Source: Burkholderiales bacterium JOSHI_001
GTDB lineage: Bacteria > Pseudomonadota > Gammaproteobacteria > Burkholderiales > Burkholderiaceae_C
Length of the DNA: 64,000 nucleotides
Assembly: GCA_000244995.1 (NCBI GenBank)
Contig: CM001438.1
Location: 4,240,090-4,304,089 of the forward strand
Direction of reading: 5' to 3'
Shown: positions 54,263 to 62,251 of the stretch, piece after piece
Position numbering within the stretch: position 1 is the first letter of the stretch
Layout of the letters: each line of letters opens with the position of its first letter
Notes under the pieces: generated by a model
Told to the model about the DNA's origin: nothing
Seen by the model: the letters and a program-made list of their open reading frames with translations, nothing else
The model's database searches: none
Translations under genes and position numbers: made by a program

Positions 54263-55704
54263 GGCGCCACCGACTTGGCCGCCACCAGGCGCGACGCGGC
54301 CACGCGGTAGGCCAGCAGCGCCCCGAAGAACAGCAGGATCAGCACCGCGGCGCGCACGAAGATCTGGTCGATGCGCTCACGCGCCAGCGTGTCGGCGTCG
54401 GCCAGCGCGGCCTGCCAGGGTTTGGCCTGCACGAAGGCCTGGGTGTTCTGCAGGGTCTGGTTCACGCCCACCAGGGCCTGGTTCACGCCGGCCACGGTCT
54501 GGTTCAGCTCGCTGGCGGCCTGCACATAGGGTTCGATGCGAAACGGTGGCGCCTTGGGGTCGGGTGGCGACAGCTGGTTCTGCTTCGTGGTGAAGGCGTC
54601 CCAGCTGGCCAGGGTGGCGTTCAAGCCCTTGGTGGTTTCGTTCAGCTGCTGGGCCAGGCGTTCGCCGCTTTGCGTCAGGCGTTCGCCGCTGACGGTGAGC
54701 GCGCGCGCCTCGGCGGCGGTCTGGCGGGTTTCCTGCAGCACCTTGCTCACCGTGGGCTCGTGCTTTTCCAGTTCGTTGAAAACCGCGGCGCGTTCGCTGG
54801 CCACGGTCTGCGGCAGCTTCTCGGCCACCGCCGACACCCGGTTCACCGCCTTGAGCATCTCGTTGGAATTTTCCAGCGGCCCGCGGATCTCGGGCTTGGA
54901 CAGGGTCTCGTTGAGCAGCGCTTCCATCTGCCAGTTCATCAGGAAGGGCATGCGCTTGCTCTGGTAGAAGGCGCGCTCGGCCAGCAGGCGCACCTCGTCG
55001 GCCACCTTGGCGGCTTCGGAGATGGACGAGAACAGCCCCGACTCCACCCGCAACTGCGCGATGAAGCTCTGGTTGCGCGCCGCCGACACTTCGTTGAAGC
55101 GCATGAAGGACACGAAGCTCACGTCCGGGTTGTCCTTGCGCGATTCAAGGATCAGCGTGTCCAGGCGCTGCAGCTGGTCGGGCTTCAGGATGCCGGCGGC
55201 CAGCTTCCACACGTCGGTGCGCGCGGTGCGCAGGGCGCGGATCAGCGGCGCGGCGCGGGGCCCGAAGGCCTTCTCGGCGCGGTCCTCGTCGATCCAGGTG
55301 TAGCTTTGCAGCGTCACCACCAGCAGCAGGTCCATCAGCTTGGTGAAGGGGTCGGGGTTGGTGACGATGTCGTAGATGCTGCTGGTGCCCACCAGCTTGA
55401 TCTGGTGCGCGGTGCGGCGCTGCTCGGCGTCGGGGTTGCCCTGCACCATCTCGTCGGTGGCCGACACGATCAGCATGGTGTAGCGGTCGGCAAAGGCGTA
55501 CAGGCGTTGGTCCAGTTCCTTCAGCTGCGCCGCGGTTTCTTCGGCGCGCTGCTGTTCCTTGTTCTTGCCGAAGCGGAAGAAGCTGGCGATGTCGGCCGCC
55601 TGGGCGGGCGGCGCAGGCAGGCCCAGCGCGCCGGCCAGCACCAGCAGGCAGGCCGCGGCGCGGACACGGCAGCGCTGCAGTGACAAGGTTTCGAGAGTGG
55701 GCAT
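54259..55704 (-). CDS. Secreted coiled-coil protein with C-terminal membrane anchor, unknown
   Basis: 481 residues. Signal peptide (AAACLLVLAGALGLPAPPAQA), then about 420 residues of mostly helical periplasmic sequence, with coiled-coil-rich repeats (GERLTQSGERLAQQLNETTKGLN, a heptad-like region near 320-350) and paired Asn/Gln/Val repeats (VNQALVGVNQTL). One C-terminal membrane helix lies at about 450-470 (VRAAVLILLFFGALLAYRV). Not recognised as a known family. Coupled to the PstS-like gene (ATGA) and preceded on the same strand by the phosphatase-like gene, suggesting a shared phosphate- or envelope-related role. Confidence 0.78.
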   Translation of the reverse strand: MPTLETLSLQRCRVRAAACLLVLAGALGLPAPPAQAADIASFFRFGKNKEQQRAEETAAQLKELDQRLYAFADRYTMLIVSATDEMVQGNPDAEQRRTAHQIKLVGTSSIYDIVTNPDPFTKLMDLLLVVTLQSYTWIDEDRAEKAFGPRAAPLIRALRTARTDVWKLAAGILKPDQLQRLDTLILESRKDNPDVSFVSFMRFNEVSAARNQSFIAQLRVESGLFSSISEAAKVADEVRLLAERAFYQSKRMPFLMNWQMEALLNETLSKPEIRGPLENSNEMLKAVNRVSAVAEKLPQTVASERAAVFNELEKHEPTVSKVLQETRQTAAEARALTVSGERLTQSGERLAQQLNETTKGLNATLASWDAFTTKQNQLSPPDPKAPPFRIEPYVQAASELNQTVAGVNQALVGVNQTLQNTQAFVQAKPWQAALADADTLARERIDQIFVRAAVLILLFFGALLAYRVAASRLVAAKSVAP

Positions 55705-55826
55705 GGCACACGCTCCTTTCGCAGTGGAGAACCACTGCGAACTCTAGCCGCGCGCCGTCAGGCGCTTGTTGCCAAAGCCAGCCAACCCCCGAGACACGGT
55801 GCCACCGCGCCACAGGGGCGTGCCAG

Positions 55827-57347
55827 CTACTGCAACGCGGCCGAGAGGTTGCCCATGTTCGCGCGCACCCCGGGCAAGGGCTGCAAGCCCCAGCGCTCGG
55901 TGATGAACTTCAGGATGGACCCGCTGTCGTACACCGTGTGGTCCACATGGCCGCGCTTCACGTGCGGGCCGATCAGCACCGTGGGCACCCGGGTGGCGGG
56001 CCCGAAGCGGTCGCCCCAGCCGGGGCCGCTGGGCGGCGGCACGTGGTCCCAGTAGCCGCCGTTTTCGTCGTAGGTCACCACCACCAGCATGTTCTCCCAC
56101 TGCGGGCTGGCGCGCAGGGCGCGCAGGACCTGGTCGATGTGCTCGTCGCCGCTATTCACGTCGCTGTGGCCGGGGTGTTCGCTCAGGCGTCCGCCGGGCT
56201 TGTAGAAAGCCACCGGCGGCAGGGTGCCGGCGGCGGCGTGGCGCAGCAGTTTGTCGCCGTCGTGCAGGTGCTGTTCGCGGTCAGGGGTGCCGGGGGCGAA
56301 GCGGGCGAAGTAGTTGAAAGGCTGGTGGTGGGTCTGGAAGCGCAGGCCATCCACGCCGCCGGCATCGATCACCCGGCGCGGGGCCTTGGGGGGCTGGCGG
56401 CCATCGGCCTGGGCGGCGTGCCAGCCGCCGGCGTACCAGGCCCAGTCGATGCCTTTGTCGCTGAGCCGGTCGCCGATGGTGGGCTGGGTCTGCGGCGGCA
56501 CCGGCGTGTCCCCATTGCGCTTGCCGCGTGGGTTGGCCATCTCGGGCGGGCCGTCCGCGGCGGGTGGAATTTCGCTGGGTTGGTAAGGCGGCTGGGCCGT
56601 GCGCAGCACCAGGCCGTCGGGCGACACCGGCCCGCCGCCGCCGCGCACCAGGCGCAGCGCGCCCAGCGCGGCCGAAGGTGAATCGGGTTCGCGCACATGC
56701 CGGCCCTGGTCGTCCAGCAGCGCGCGCATGGTCGGCGGCGCATCGGGAAACAGCGGGATGCAGGCGCAGACCAGGTACTGGTGGTTGACGAAGCTGCCGC
56801 CAAAGCTGCCGGCGAAGAAGCGGTCGGCCAGGGTGTATTCGCGCGCCCACCGCCACAGCTTCAGGCGGGACCCGTCGTAGTGGCCCATCACCCAGCCGCC
56901 CACGTTGCTGACCGCGGCGAAGCGGTTGTTCAAGCCGCCGTTGACCTGCTCCACCTGGTGCCAGAAGGCGTGCACCGGGTTGGGCCCCTGCTCGCCCAGG
57001 CCGCGGTTCACCGGCTCGGCGTCGATGCGGAAGGGGCCATTGGGCAGGCGCGGAAACCTCGGATCGGGCTGGCCGTCAGGCCCGAACACCCGCAGTTCGC
57101 GCAAGGGCTGGCCGTCATGGTCCAGCTGGGTGCTCTGTTCGGCGGTGGCGTTGGCAATGCCGTCGGCGCCCGGGAACAGGCCGAACAGGTTGTCGAAGCT
57201 GTGGTTCTCGGCCACGATGACCACCAGGGTCTGGATGCGTTGCAGCGCCGGCGTGTCGGCCGCTGCCGGCAGCGCCAGCAGCAACAGCAGCAGGGCGGCC
57301 AAACGCCCGGTCCACCCCGGACGGGCCTGCTGGAAGAGGTGTGGCAT
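55827..57347 (-). CDS. Secreted acid phosphatase / phospholipase C family protein (AcpA-like)
   Basis: 506 residues. Signal peptide (LAALLLLLLALPAAA), then the PF04185-type phosphoesterase: VVIVAENHSFDNLFG near the start (catalytic Thr/Asn region), PFNYFARFAPGT, and VTYDENGGYWDHVPPP near the end, giving metal-binding Asp/Glu/His residues. Hydrolyses phosphoesters or phospholipid headgroups outside the inner membrane; AcpA-like acid phosphatase and phospholipase C are both in this family. ATG 57347 follows a normal signal n-region. Divergent from the RsuA-type gene; same strand as the coiled-coil gene after 122 bp. Confidence 0.88.
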   Translation of the reverse strand: MPHLFQQARPGWTGRLAALLLLLLALPAAADTPALQRIQTLVVIVAENHSFDNLFGLFPGADGIANATAEQSTQLDHDGQPLRELRVFGPDGQPDPRFPRLPNGPFRIDAEPVNRGLGEQGPNPVHAFWHQVEQVNGGLNNRFAAVSNVGGWVMGHYDGSRLKLWRWAREYTLADRFFAGSFGGSFVNHQYLVCACIPLFPDAPPTMRALLDDQGRHVREPDSPSAALGALRLVRGGGGPVSPDGLVLRTAQPPYQPSEIPPAADGPPEMANPRGKRNGDTPVPPQTQPTIGDRLSDKGIDWAWYAGGWHAAQADGRQPPKAPRRVIDAGGVDGLRFQTHHQPFNYFARFAPGTPDREQHLHDGDKLLRHAAAGTLPPVAFYKPGGRLSEHPGHSDVNSGDEHIDQVLRALRASPQWENMLVVVTYDENGGYWDHVPPPSGPGWGDRFGPATRVPTVLIGPHVKRGHVDHTVYDSGSILKFITERWGLQPLPGVRANMGNLSAALQ

Positions 57348-57481
57348 CGCGGGAGTCTGGGCATGCGTTGTGACGGGCGTGTTAAAGAGCGGAACAAAGA
57401 GCCGCCAATACCTTAAGTTCGCAACACGATGTCAGCGCGCCGGCCCGTACACTGCCGCGCTTTCGCAGCACAAGGCGGTCG

Positions 57482-58174
57482 ATGAAGCTGGCACAGGCAC
57501 TGTTCACCCAAGGTTTCGGCACCCGGCGCGACTGCGCGGGCCTGGCGGTGTCCGGTCGCGTGCGCTTCGCAGGGCGCGTGCTCCAGGACCCCGACGAAGA
57601 CCTGCCCGACGAGGGTCTGGTGCTGAACGTGGACGGCCTGGACTGGCCGGTGTGCGAGCACGCCCTGGTGCTGCTGAACAAGCCCGCGGGCTACGAGTGC
57701 TCACAAAAACCCAAGGCCTGGCCCAGCGTGCTGAGCCTGCTGCCGCCGCCCCTGCGCACCCGCGGCGTGCAGCCGGTGGGCCGCCTGGATGCGGACACCA
57801 CCGGGCTGCTGCTGCTGACCGACGACGGCGCACTGATCCACCGCTGGACATCGCCCAAGAAGCACGTGCCCAAGGTCTACGAAGTGCGCACCGCGCGGCC
57901 GGTCACGCCGAACCAGTTGGAACAACTGCTGGCCGGCGTGGTGCTGGACGACGACCCCCAGCCGGTGCGCGCCGCCGCGGTGCAGGCCACCGGCGAACTC
58001 GCGCTGCAACTCACGCTGACCGAAGGCAAGTACCACCAGGTCAAGCGCATGGTGGCCGCTGTGGGCAACCACGTGGAAGCGCTGCACCGCAGCCGTTTTG
58101 GTGCGCTGGTGTTGCCAGCCGATTTGGGGCCGGGCCAGTGGCGCTGGGTGGAAGGCGGCGCGGCGGCGGTGTAG
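57482..58174 (+). CDS. RsuA/RluE-family rRNA pseudouridine synthase
   Basis: 230 residues: N-terminal S4 RNA-binding domain (MKLAQALFTQGFGTRRDCAGL) and the RsuA-type catalytic domain with GRLDADTTG (catalytic Asp about residue 104) and KYHQVKRM. The order matches small-subunit enzyme RsuA (16S U516), although RluE/RluF are close. The substrate cannot be decided by motifs alone. ATG 57482 begins the S4 domain. Ends 10 bp from the convergent FMN reductase gene. Confidence 0.88.
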   Translation: MKLAQALFTQGFGTRRDCAGLAVSGRVRFAGRVLQDPDEDLPDEGLVLNVDGLDWPVCEHALVLLNKPAGYECSQKPKAWPSVLSLLPPPLRTRGVQPVGRLDADTTGLLLLTDDGALIHRWTSPKKHVPKVYEVRTARPVTPNQLEQLLAGVVLDDDPQPVRAAAVQATGELALQLTLTEGKYHQVKRMVAAVGNHVEALHRSRFGALVLPADLGPGQWRWVEGGAAAV

Positions 58175-58183
58175 TGCGGCGGC

Positions 58184-58756
58184 TCAGCGCGCCAGGCGCT
58201 GCAGCCGCGCGAAGCCCACCACCTCGGCCGCCACGGTTTCCAGCGCCTGCTGGGTGACGGGGTCGGCATGGCCCTCGGCGTCGAAGGGCCGGCTGAGGGT
58301 GGACAGCGTGGCGCCATAGGGCGTGGGCCAGCCACGCAGCGAATGCACTACCGCACGCAGGGCGGCCAGGGTGGCGCCGAGTGCCTGCGCGCCGTCGGCG
58401 CACACGATGCAGCCGACCGCGCGGCCGCTGAAGTAGGGCCGGGCGTCGTCGCGCAGGTCCTCGGTGAAATCCAGCGCATTCTTCACCAGGCCCGACACAC
58501 CGCCGTGGTAGGCCGGCGTGGCCACCACCACGCCGTCGGCCCGGCGCAGCGCGTCCACCAGGGCCCGCGCGGCATCGCTGCGCTGCGGCCGGCCGGGGTC
58601 GAACAGGTCGGTGGGCAGCTGGCTGCCGCCGAACACCAGTGTGTGGCAACCCATGGCGCGCGCATGGGCCAGCGCCAGGTTCAGTGCCCGCTCGCTGCTG
58701 GAGCCCGGACGGGTGGTGCCGCCCAGACCGACGATCAAAGGAAGTGAATCGCTCAT
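58184..58756 (-). CDS. NAD(P)H-dependent FMN reductase
   Basis: 190 residues, flavodoxin-like fold of the FMN reductase group. FMN-phosphate loop GLGGTTRPGSSSERAL (about 10-25) and the flavin-contacting ATPAYHGGVSGLVKNALDF are typical. Supplies reduced FMN, plausibly to the luciferase-like monooxygenase encoded divergently 110 bp away. Start ATG 58756 (MSDSLPLIVGLGG). Convergent with the pseudouridine synthase gene. Confidence 0.9.
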   Translation of the reverse strand: MSDSLPLIVGLGGTTRPGSSSERALNLALAHARAMGCHTLVFGGSQLPTDLFDPGRPQRSDAARALVDALRRADGVVVATPAYHGGVSGLVKNALDFTEDLRDDARPYFSGRAVGCIVCADGAQALGATLAALRAVVHSLRGWPTPYGATLSTLSRPFDAEGHADPVTQQALETVAAEVVGFARLQRLAR

Positions 58757-58866
58757 AAGCCTCACAGTCTCGCCGCAATCGCGCGCGTGCCCATGCGCGT
58801 TGCCCCGGTCTGGACAAGCGCCGGCTTCAGGCCTACAACGCCGACTTCTTGACGGAGACAAACACC

Positions 58867-60039
58867 ATGAGCCATCGCATGCGTTTCGGCATTTTCCTGG
58901 CCCCCTTCCACAAACCCGGCATCAACCCCACGCTGGCGCTGGAGCAGGACCTGGAACTGGTGCAGTGGCTGGACCGCTGCGGCTACGACGAAGCCTGGTG
59001 CGGCGAACACCACTCGGCCGGCACCGAGATCAGCGCCAGCCCGGAAATCTTCATGGCCGTGGCCAGCCAGCGCACCAAGCACATCAAGCTGGGCAGCGGC
59101 GTCATCAGCATGAGCTACCACAACCCGCTGTGGGTGGCCGAGCGCATCGTGCAGCTGGATCACCTGACCCGCGGCCGCGTGATGCTGGGCCTGGGGCCGG
59201 GCTCGCTGCCCAGCGACGGCATCATGGTGGGCCTGTCGCAGACCCAGACCCGCCCCCTGCTGGAAGAGGGCCTGGCGGTGGTGATGAAGCTGCTCACCAC
59301 CGAAGACCCCGTCACCTTCAAGAACGACCGCTGGGACCTGCGCGACGCGCAGCTGCACCTGCGCCCCTACAGCAACCCCTTGTTCGACATCGCCATCCCG
59401 GCCGTGGCCTCGCCCACGGGCCCCAAGCTGGCCGGCATGCACGGCATCGGCCTGCTGTCCATCGGCGCCACCACCGCGGCCGGCTTCGACGCCCTGGCCC
59501 TGCACTGGAACGTGATGGAAGAGCAGGCCGCCCACTACAAGACCAAGGTGGACCGCAACAAGTGGCGCTTGGTGGGCATGGTGCACTGCGCCGAGACCAT
59601 GGACCAGGCCTACCGTGACGTGGAATACGGCATGGCCCACTGGTTCGACTACTTCCAGGCCGTGGCCGCTTTCCCGCAGATGGCGGTGCCGGGCAGCAAC
59701 GTGAAGGAGATGATCTCCTTCGTCAACGACTCGGGCTTCGGTGCCATCGGCACGCCCGACATGGTGAACGCGCAGATCGACCGGCTGTGGAAGCAGAGCA
59801 ACGGCGGCTTCGGCGCCTACCTGATGCTGGCGCACAACTGGGCCAACTTCGACGCCACCCGCAAGAGCTACGACCTGATCGCGCGTCACGTGTTCCCGCG
59901 CTGGCAGGGCCAGATGGCCACCCAGGCCGCGGCCGACCGCGCCCGTGCCGCGCGGCCCGAACTGGCCGCCATCCACAGCGCGGCGGTGGAAGCCGCCACC
60001 CAGCGCTACCAGGCCGAGACCGCCGCGCGCCACAAGTAG
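58867..60039 (+). CDS. Luciferase-like flavin-dependent monooxygenase
   Basis: 390 residues, TIM-barrel family using reduced FMN and O2. Start MRFGIFLAPFHKPGINPTLA after MSH; CGYDEAWCGEHH, SPEIFMAVASQRTKHIKLGSGV and LGPGSLPSDGIMVG are family-like. Substrates in the family include alkanals, monoterpene ketones and sulfonates; the sequence does not settle which. ATG 58867 is preferred because GGAG lies about 9 nt upstream. Divergent from an FMN reductase, so probably a two-component system. 40 bp before ribF, but that gene has its own start region. Confidence 0.9.
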   Translation: MSHRMRFGIFLAPFHKPGINPTLALEQDLELVQWLDRCGYDEAWCGEHHSAGTEISASPEIFMAVASQRTKHIKLGSGVISMSYHNPLWVAERIVQLDHLTRGRVMLGLGPGSLPSDGIMVGLSQTQTRPLLEEGLAVVMKLLTTEDPVTFKNDRWDLRDAQLHLRPYSNPLFDIAIPAVASPTGPKLAGMHGIGLLSIGATTAAGFDALALHWNVMEEQAAHYKTKVDRNKWRLVGMVHCAETMDQAYRDVEYGMAHWFDYFQAVAAFPQMAVPGSNVKEMISFVNDSGFGAIGTPDMVNAQIDRLWKQSNGGFGAYLMLAHNWANFDATRKSYDLIARHVFPRWQGQMATQAAADRARAARPELAAIHSAAVEAATQRYQAETAARHK

Positions 60040-60079
60040 CACACCGGCGCACCAGCACCCGCATCGCGATAATCACGCG

Positions 60080-61063
60080 ATGCGGGTCATTCGTGGACTT
60101 CACTCTTCGGCGCTGAGTGCCCAGCCCTGGCTGGCCAAGGGCTGCGCGGTCACCATCGGCAATTTCGACGGTGTGCACCGCGGCCACCAGGCCATGCTGG
60201 CGCTTCTGAACAACGAAGCGCGCCACCGCGGCCTGCCGTCCTGCGCCCTCACCTTCGAGCCCCACCCGCGCGACTTCTTCGCCCGCCGCGCCGGCCGCGA
60301 GCAAGACGCCCCGGCGCGCATCGCCACCTTGCGCGACAAGCTGGGCGAACTGGCCAACTGCGGCGTGGACCTGGCCCTGGTGCTGCGCTTCGACGAGCAA
60401 CTGGCCACGCAAAGTGCACAGACCTTCATCGACGAGGTGCTGGTCAAGCGCCTGCGCGCGCGCTATGTGCTGGTGGGCGACGACTTCCGCTTCGGCGCCC
60501 GGCGCGCCGGCGACTACGCCATGCTGGACGCCGCCGGCCAGCAGCATGGCTTCGACGTGGCCCGCATGCTCAGCTACGAGGTGCACGGCCAGCGGGTGTC
60601 CAGTTCGGCCGTGCGCGAAGCCCTGGCCGCCGGCGACCTGGTGCACACCGCGGCGCTGCTGGGCCGGCCCTATTCCGTCAGCGGCCATGTGCTGCACGGC
60701 CGCAAGCTGGGGCGCGACCTGAACTGCCGCACCCTGAACCAGCGCTTTTCGCACTGGCGGCCGGCCGCCAGCGGCATCTTCGTGGTGCGGGTGCGGGGCC
60801 TGGGCGACCTGCCGCTGCCGGGCGTGGCCAACCTGGGCGTGCGGCCCAGCGTGGAAAAGGGCGGGCGGGTGCTGCTGGAAACCCACTGCCTGGAATGGCC
60901 CGCGCACCTGGGCCTGGACGGCGGCTACGGCCGCATCATCCAGGTGGAACTGCTGCACAAGCTGCACGACGAACTGCGCTACGACTCGCTGGCCGCGCTG
61001 CAGGCCGGCATTGCGCGCGACGTGGCGGACGCAAGGGCCTGGGTGGCGGCGAACCCACTCTGA
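60080..61063 (+). CDS. ribF: Bifunctional riboflavin kinase / FAD synthetase
   Basis: Makes FMN from riboflavin and FAD from FMN. 327 residues, normal length. N-terminal adenylyltransferase with GNFDGVHRGHQ and RFGARRAGD; C-terminal riboflavin kinase (about 190-320) with GRPYSVSGHVLHGRKLGR and VANLGVRP. Start ATG 60080 (MRVIRGL). In most proteobacteria ribF is directly followed by ileS; here a leftward mipA-like gene intervenes. No riboswitch motif seen upstream. Confidence 0.96.
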   Translation: MRVIRGLHSSALSAQPWLAKGCAVTIGNFDGVHRGHQAMLALLNNEARHRGLPSCALTFEPHPRDFFARRAGREQDAPARIATLRDKLGELANCGVDLALVLRFDEQLATQSAQTFIDEVLVKRLRARYVLVGDDFRFGARRAGDYAMLDAAGQQHGFDVARMLSYEVHGQRVSSSAVREALAAGDLVHTAALLGRPYSVSGHVLHGRKLGRDLNCRTLNQRFSHWRPAASGIFVVRVRGLGDLPLPGVANLGVRPSVEKGGRVLLETHCLEWPAHLGLDGGYGRIIQVELLHKLHDELRYDSLAALQAGIARDVADARAWVAANPL

Positions 61064-61070
61064 GGAGAAC

Positions 61071-61114
61071 AAGGAAATGTGGCTCCGCCACTTTCCTTGG
61101 CCCCCCTCGGGGGG
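61071..61114. repeat. Bulged 12-bp hairpin plus C6/G6 hairpin after ribF
   Basis: AAGGAAA-T-GTGGC (61071-61083) pairs with GCCACTTTCCTT (61087-61098) with one bulge and a 3-nt loop; immediately after, CCCCCC (61101-61106) faces GGGGGG (61109-61114). It separates ribF from the convergent mipA-like gene, so it may act as a bidirectional terminator without a T-tract, or be an intergenic repeat element. Confidence 0.5.
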
Positions 61115-61145
61115 AGGGCCGGGCGCAGCCTGGACCAGGGGGCCG

Positions 61146-62027
61146 TCAAAACCTCCAGGCCAGGCCGCTGCTCACGCTCCAGTTGCGCGTGCCGGTGACG
61201 ATGGGACTGTCCAGCACCGGGCCCAGCATGCGGCTGGCGCTGCCCGTCGCGAAAGCCGTCCAGCGTTCATTGATGTCGCCGCGCCAACCCAGCGACACGC
61301 TGGTGCCGGTCAGGCCCGCTCCCGGCGTGTAAACCGCATAGCCGGTGCGCGCCGACTGCTCGGGGGTGACGCCGTAGTAGGACTGCAGGTTGCGCGCGTT
61401 GCCGTAGGTCAGGCCAGTGCCCAGCGACACCACGCTGCGGGGCCCCAGGCGGAAGTCGCGCACCACGCCGGCGTCGAAGGAGGTTCCGCCACCGTGGCCC
61501 AGCAGGTCGGGCGACAGGCCCAGGCTCAGGCGCCAGTCGGGCGCGAAGTTCCAGCCCAGGGACAAGCGGCCGCGAACGGTGCGCTTGACCTCGCCCAGGC
61601 CGGTCAGGCGGTCGCTGGCGGTTTCCCGCCGGCCGTTGTCCACCCGCAGCGCCAGGTTCACCCGCAAGGTGTCGCTGCGCAGCAAGTCGGCCGAGGCGCC
61701 GCGCAGGACGTCATCCTGGCGCCGGGTGACGAACACGCTGGCGTTGGTGATGGTGAAGCGGCCATATCGCAGGTAGAAGGCCGGCACCGCCTTGTCCACC
61801 ATCTCGCCCGAACCCGAGTAGCTGGGTTCGTGGTGCAGGATCAGGCCGATGGCACCTTCCCAGCGGGTGGGTGGCCGGGGCGCGGACGCCGGCACGTCCG
61901 GCGCCGACGCAGCGGGCTCCGGCGCGGTCGGCGCGGTCGGCGCTGTCTGCGCCAGGGCGCTTGGCAGCCCGGCCAGCAGGCACAGGGCGGCGGCCGCGCT
62001 GCGGCACAAAGCGGATGTCAGCGGCAT
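61146..62027 (-). CDS. MipA/OmpV-family outer-membrane protein
   Basis: 293 residues. A signal peptide (LCRSAAAALCLLAGLPSALA), a Pro/Ala/Ser-rich disordered spacer (about 27-55), then a beta-rich domain ending in Phe (SSGLAWRF), the usual outer-membrane assembly signal. Alternating hydrophobic strands (SVSLGWRGDINERWTAFATG) fit a beta-barrel. E. coli MipA scaffolds MltA and PBP1B, and some family members change antibiotic susceptibility. ATG 62027. Inserted between ribF and ileS, opposite in orientation; its upstream region has a strong inverted repeat. Confidence 0.85.
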   Translation of the reverse strand: MPLTSALCRSAAAALCLLAGLPSALAQTAPTAPTAPEPAASAPDVPASAPRPPTRWEGAIGLILHHEPSYSGSGEMVDKAVPAFYLRYGRFTITNASVFVTRRQDDVLRGASADLLRSDTLRVNLALRVDNGRRETASDRLTGLGEVKRTVRGRLSLGWNFAPDWRLSLGLSPDLLGHGGGTSFDAGVVRDFRLGPRSVVSLGTGLTYGNARNLQSYYGVTPEQSARTGYAVYTPGAGLTGTSVSLGWRGDINERWTAFATGSASRMLGPVLDSPIVTGTRNWSVSSGLAWRF

Positions 62028-62058
62028 GTTCGAGGTGCTTTTGTAGAATGTTCATCAT

Positions 62059-62101
62059 GGCATGCCCCTCTTTGCGCTTCATTAACGCCCATGGGCATGC
62101 C
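62059..62101. promoter_or_regulatory. 9-bp inverted repeat and palindrome upstream of the mipA-like gene
   Basis: GGCATGCCC (62059-62067) and GGGCATGCC (62093-62101) are perfect inverted copies with a 25-nt spacer. Within it, GCCCATGGGC (62087-62096) is a palindrome overlapping the right arm. It lies 32-74 bp before the mipA start (62027), in the promoter region, and could be a dimeric operator. The remaining 62102-62251 shows nothing else. Confidence 0.4.
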
Positions 62102-62251
62102 GCCCTGCGCCGCCAGACCACGCGCGACCGAATTCAGCGCGCGCGGCCTTAAGCCGCCCGCCGCACCGCCTTCCTGCCCCGGCCGCCCGGCCGGCCCGCG
62201 CAGTTTTCCTGTGAAGTCCATCCTGGCGCCACCGCCCGCGCCGCCCCGGTC

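Noticed and set aside
57348-57481. Pho box between the phosphatase-like gene and the RsuA-type gene
   Set aside because: CTGACAT on the minus strand resembles one half-site, but the partner at 11-bp spacing (TTGCGAA) matches poorly; left as unsupported.
60040-60079. FMN riboswitch before ribF
   Set aside because: Only 40 bases separate the neighbouring genes and the RFN core is absent.
62102-62251. T-box or other tRNA-sensing leader before ileS
   Set aside because: No T-box core (AGGGUGGNACCGCG) or specifier loop is present, and such leaders are rare in betaproteobacteria.
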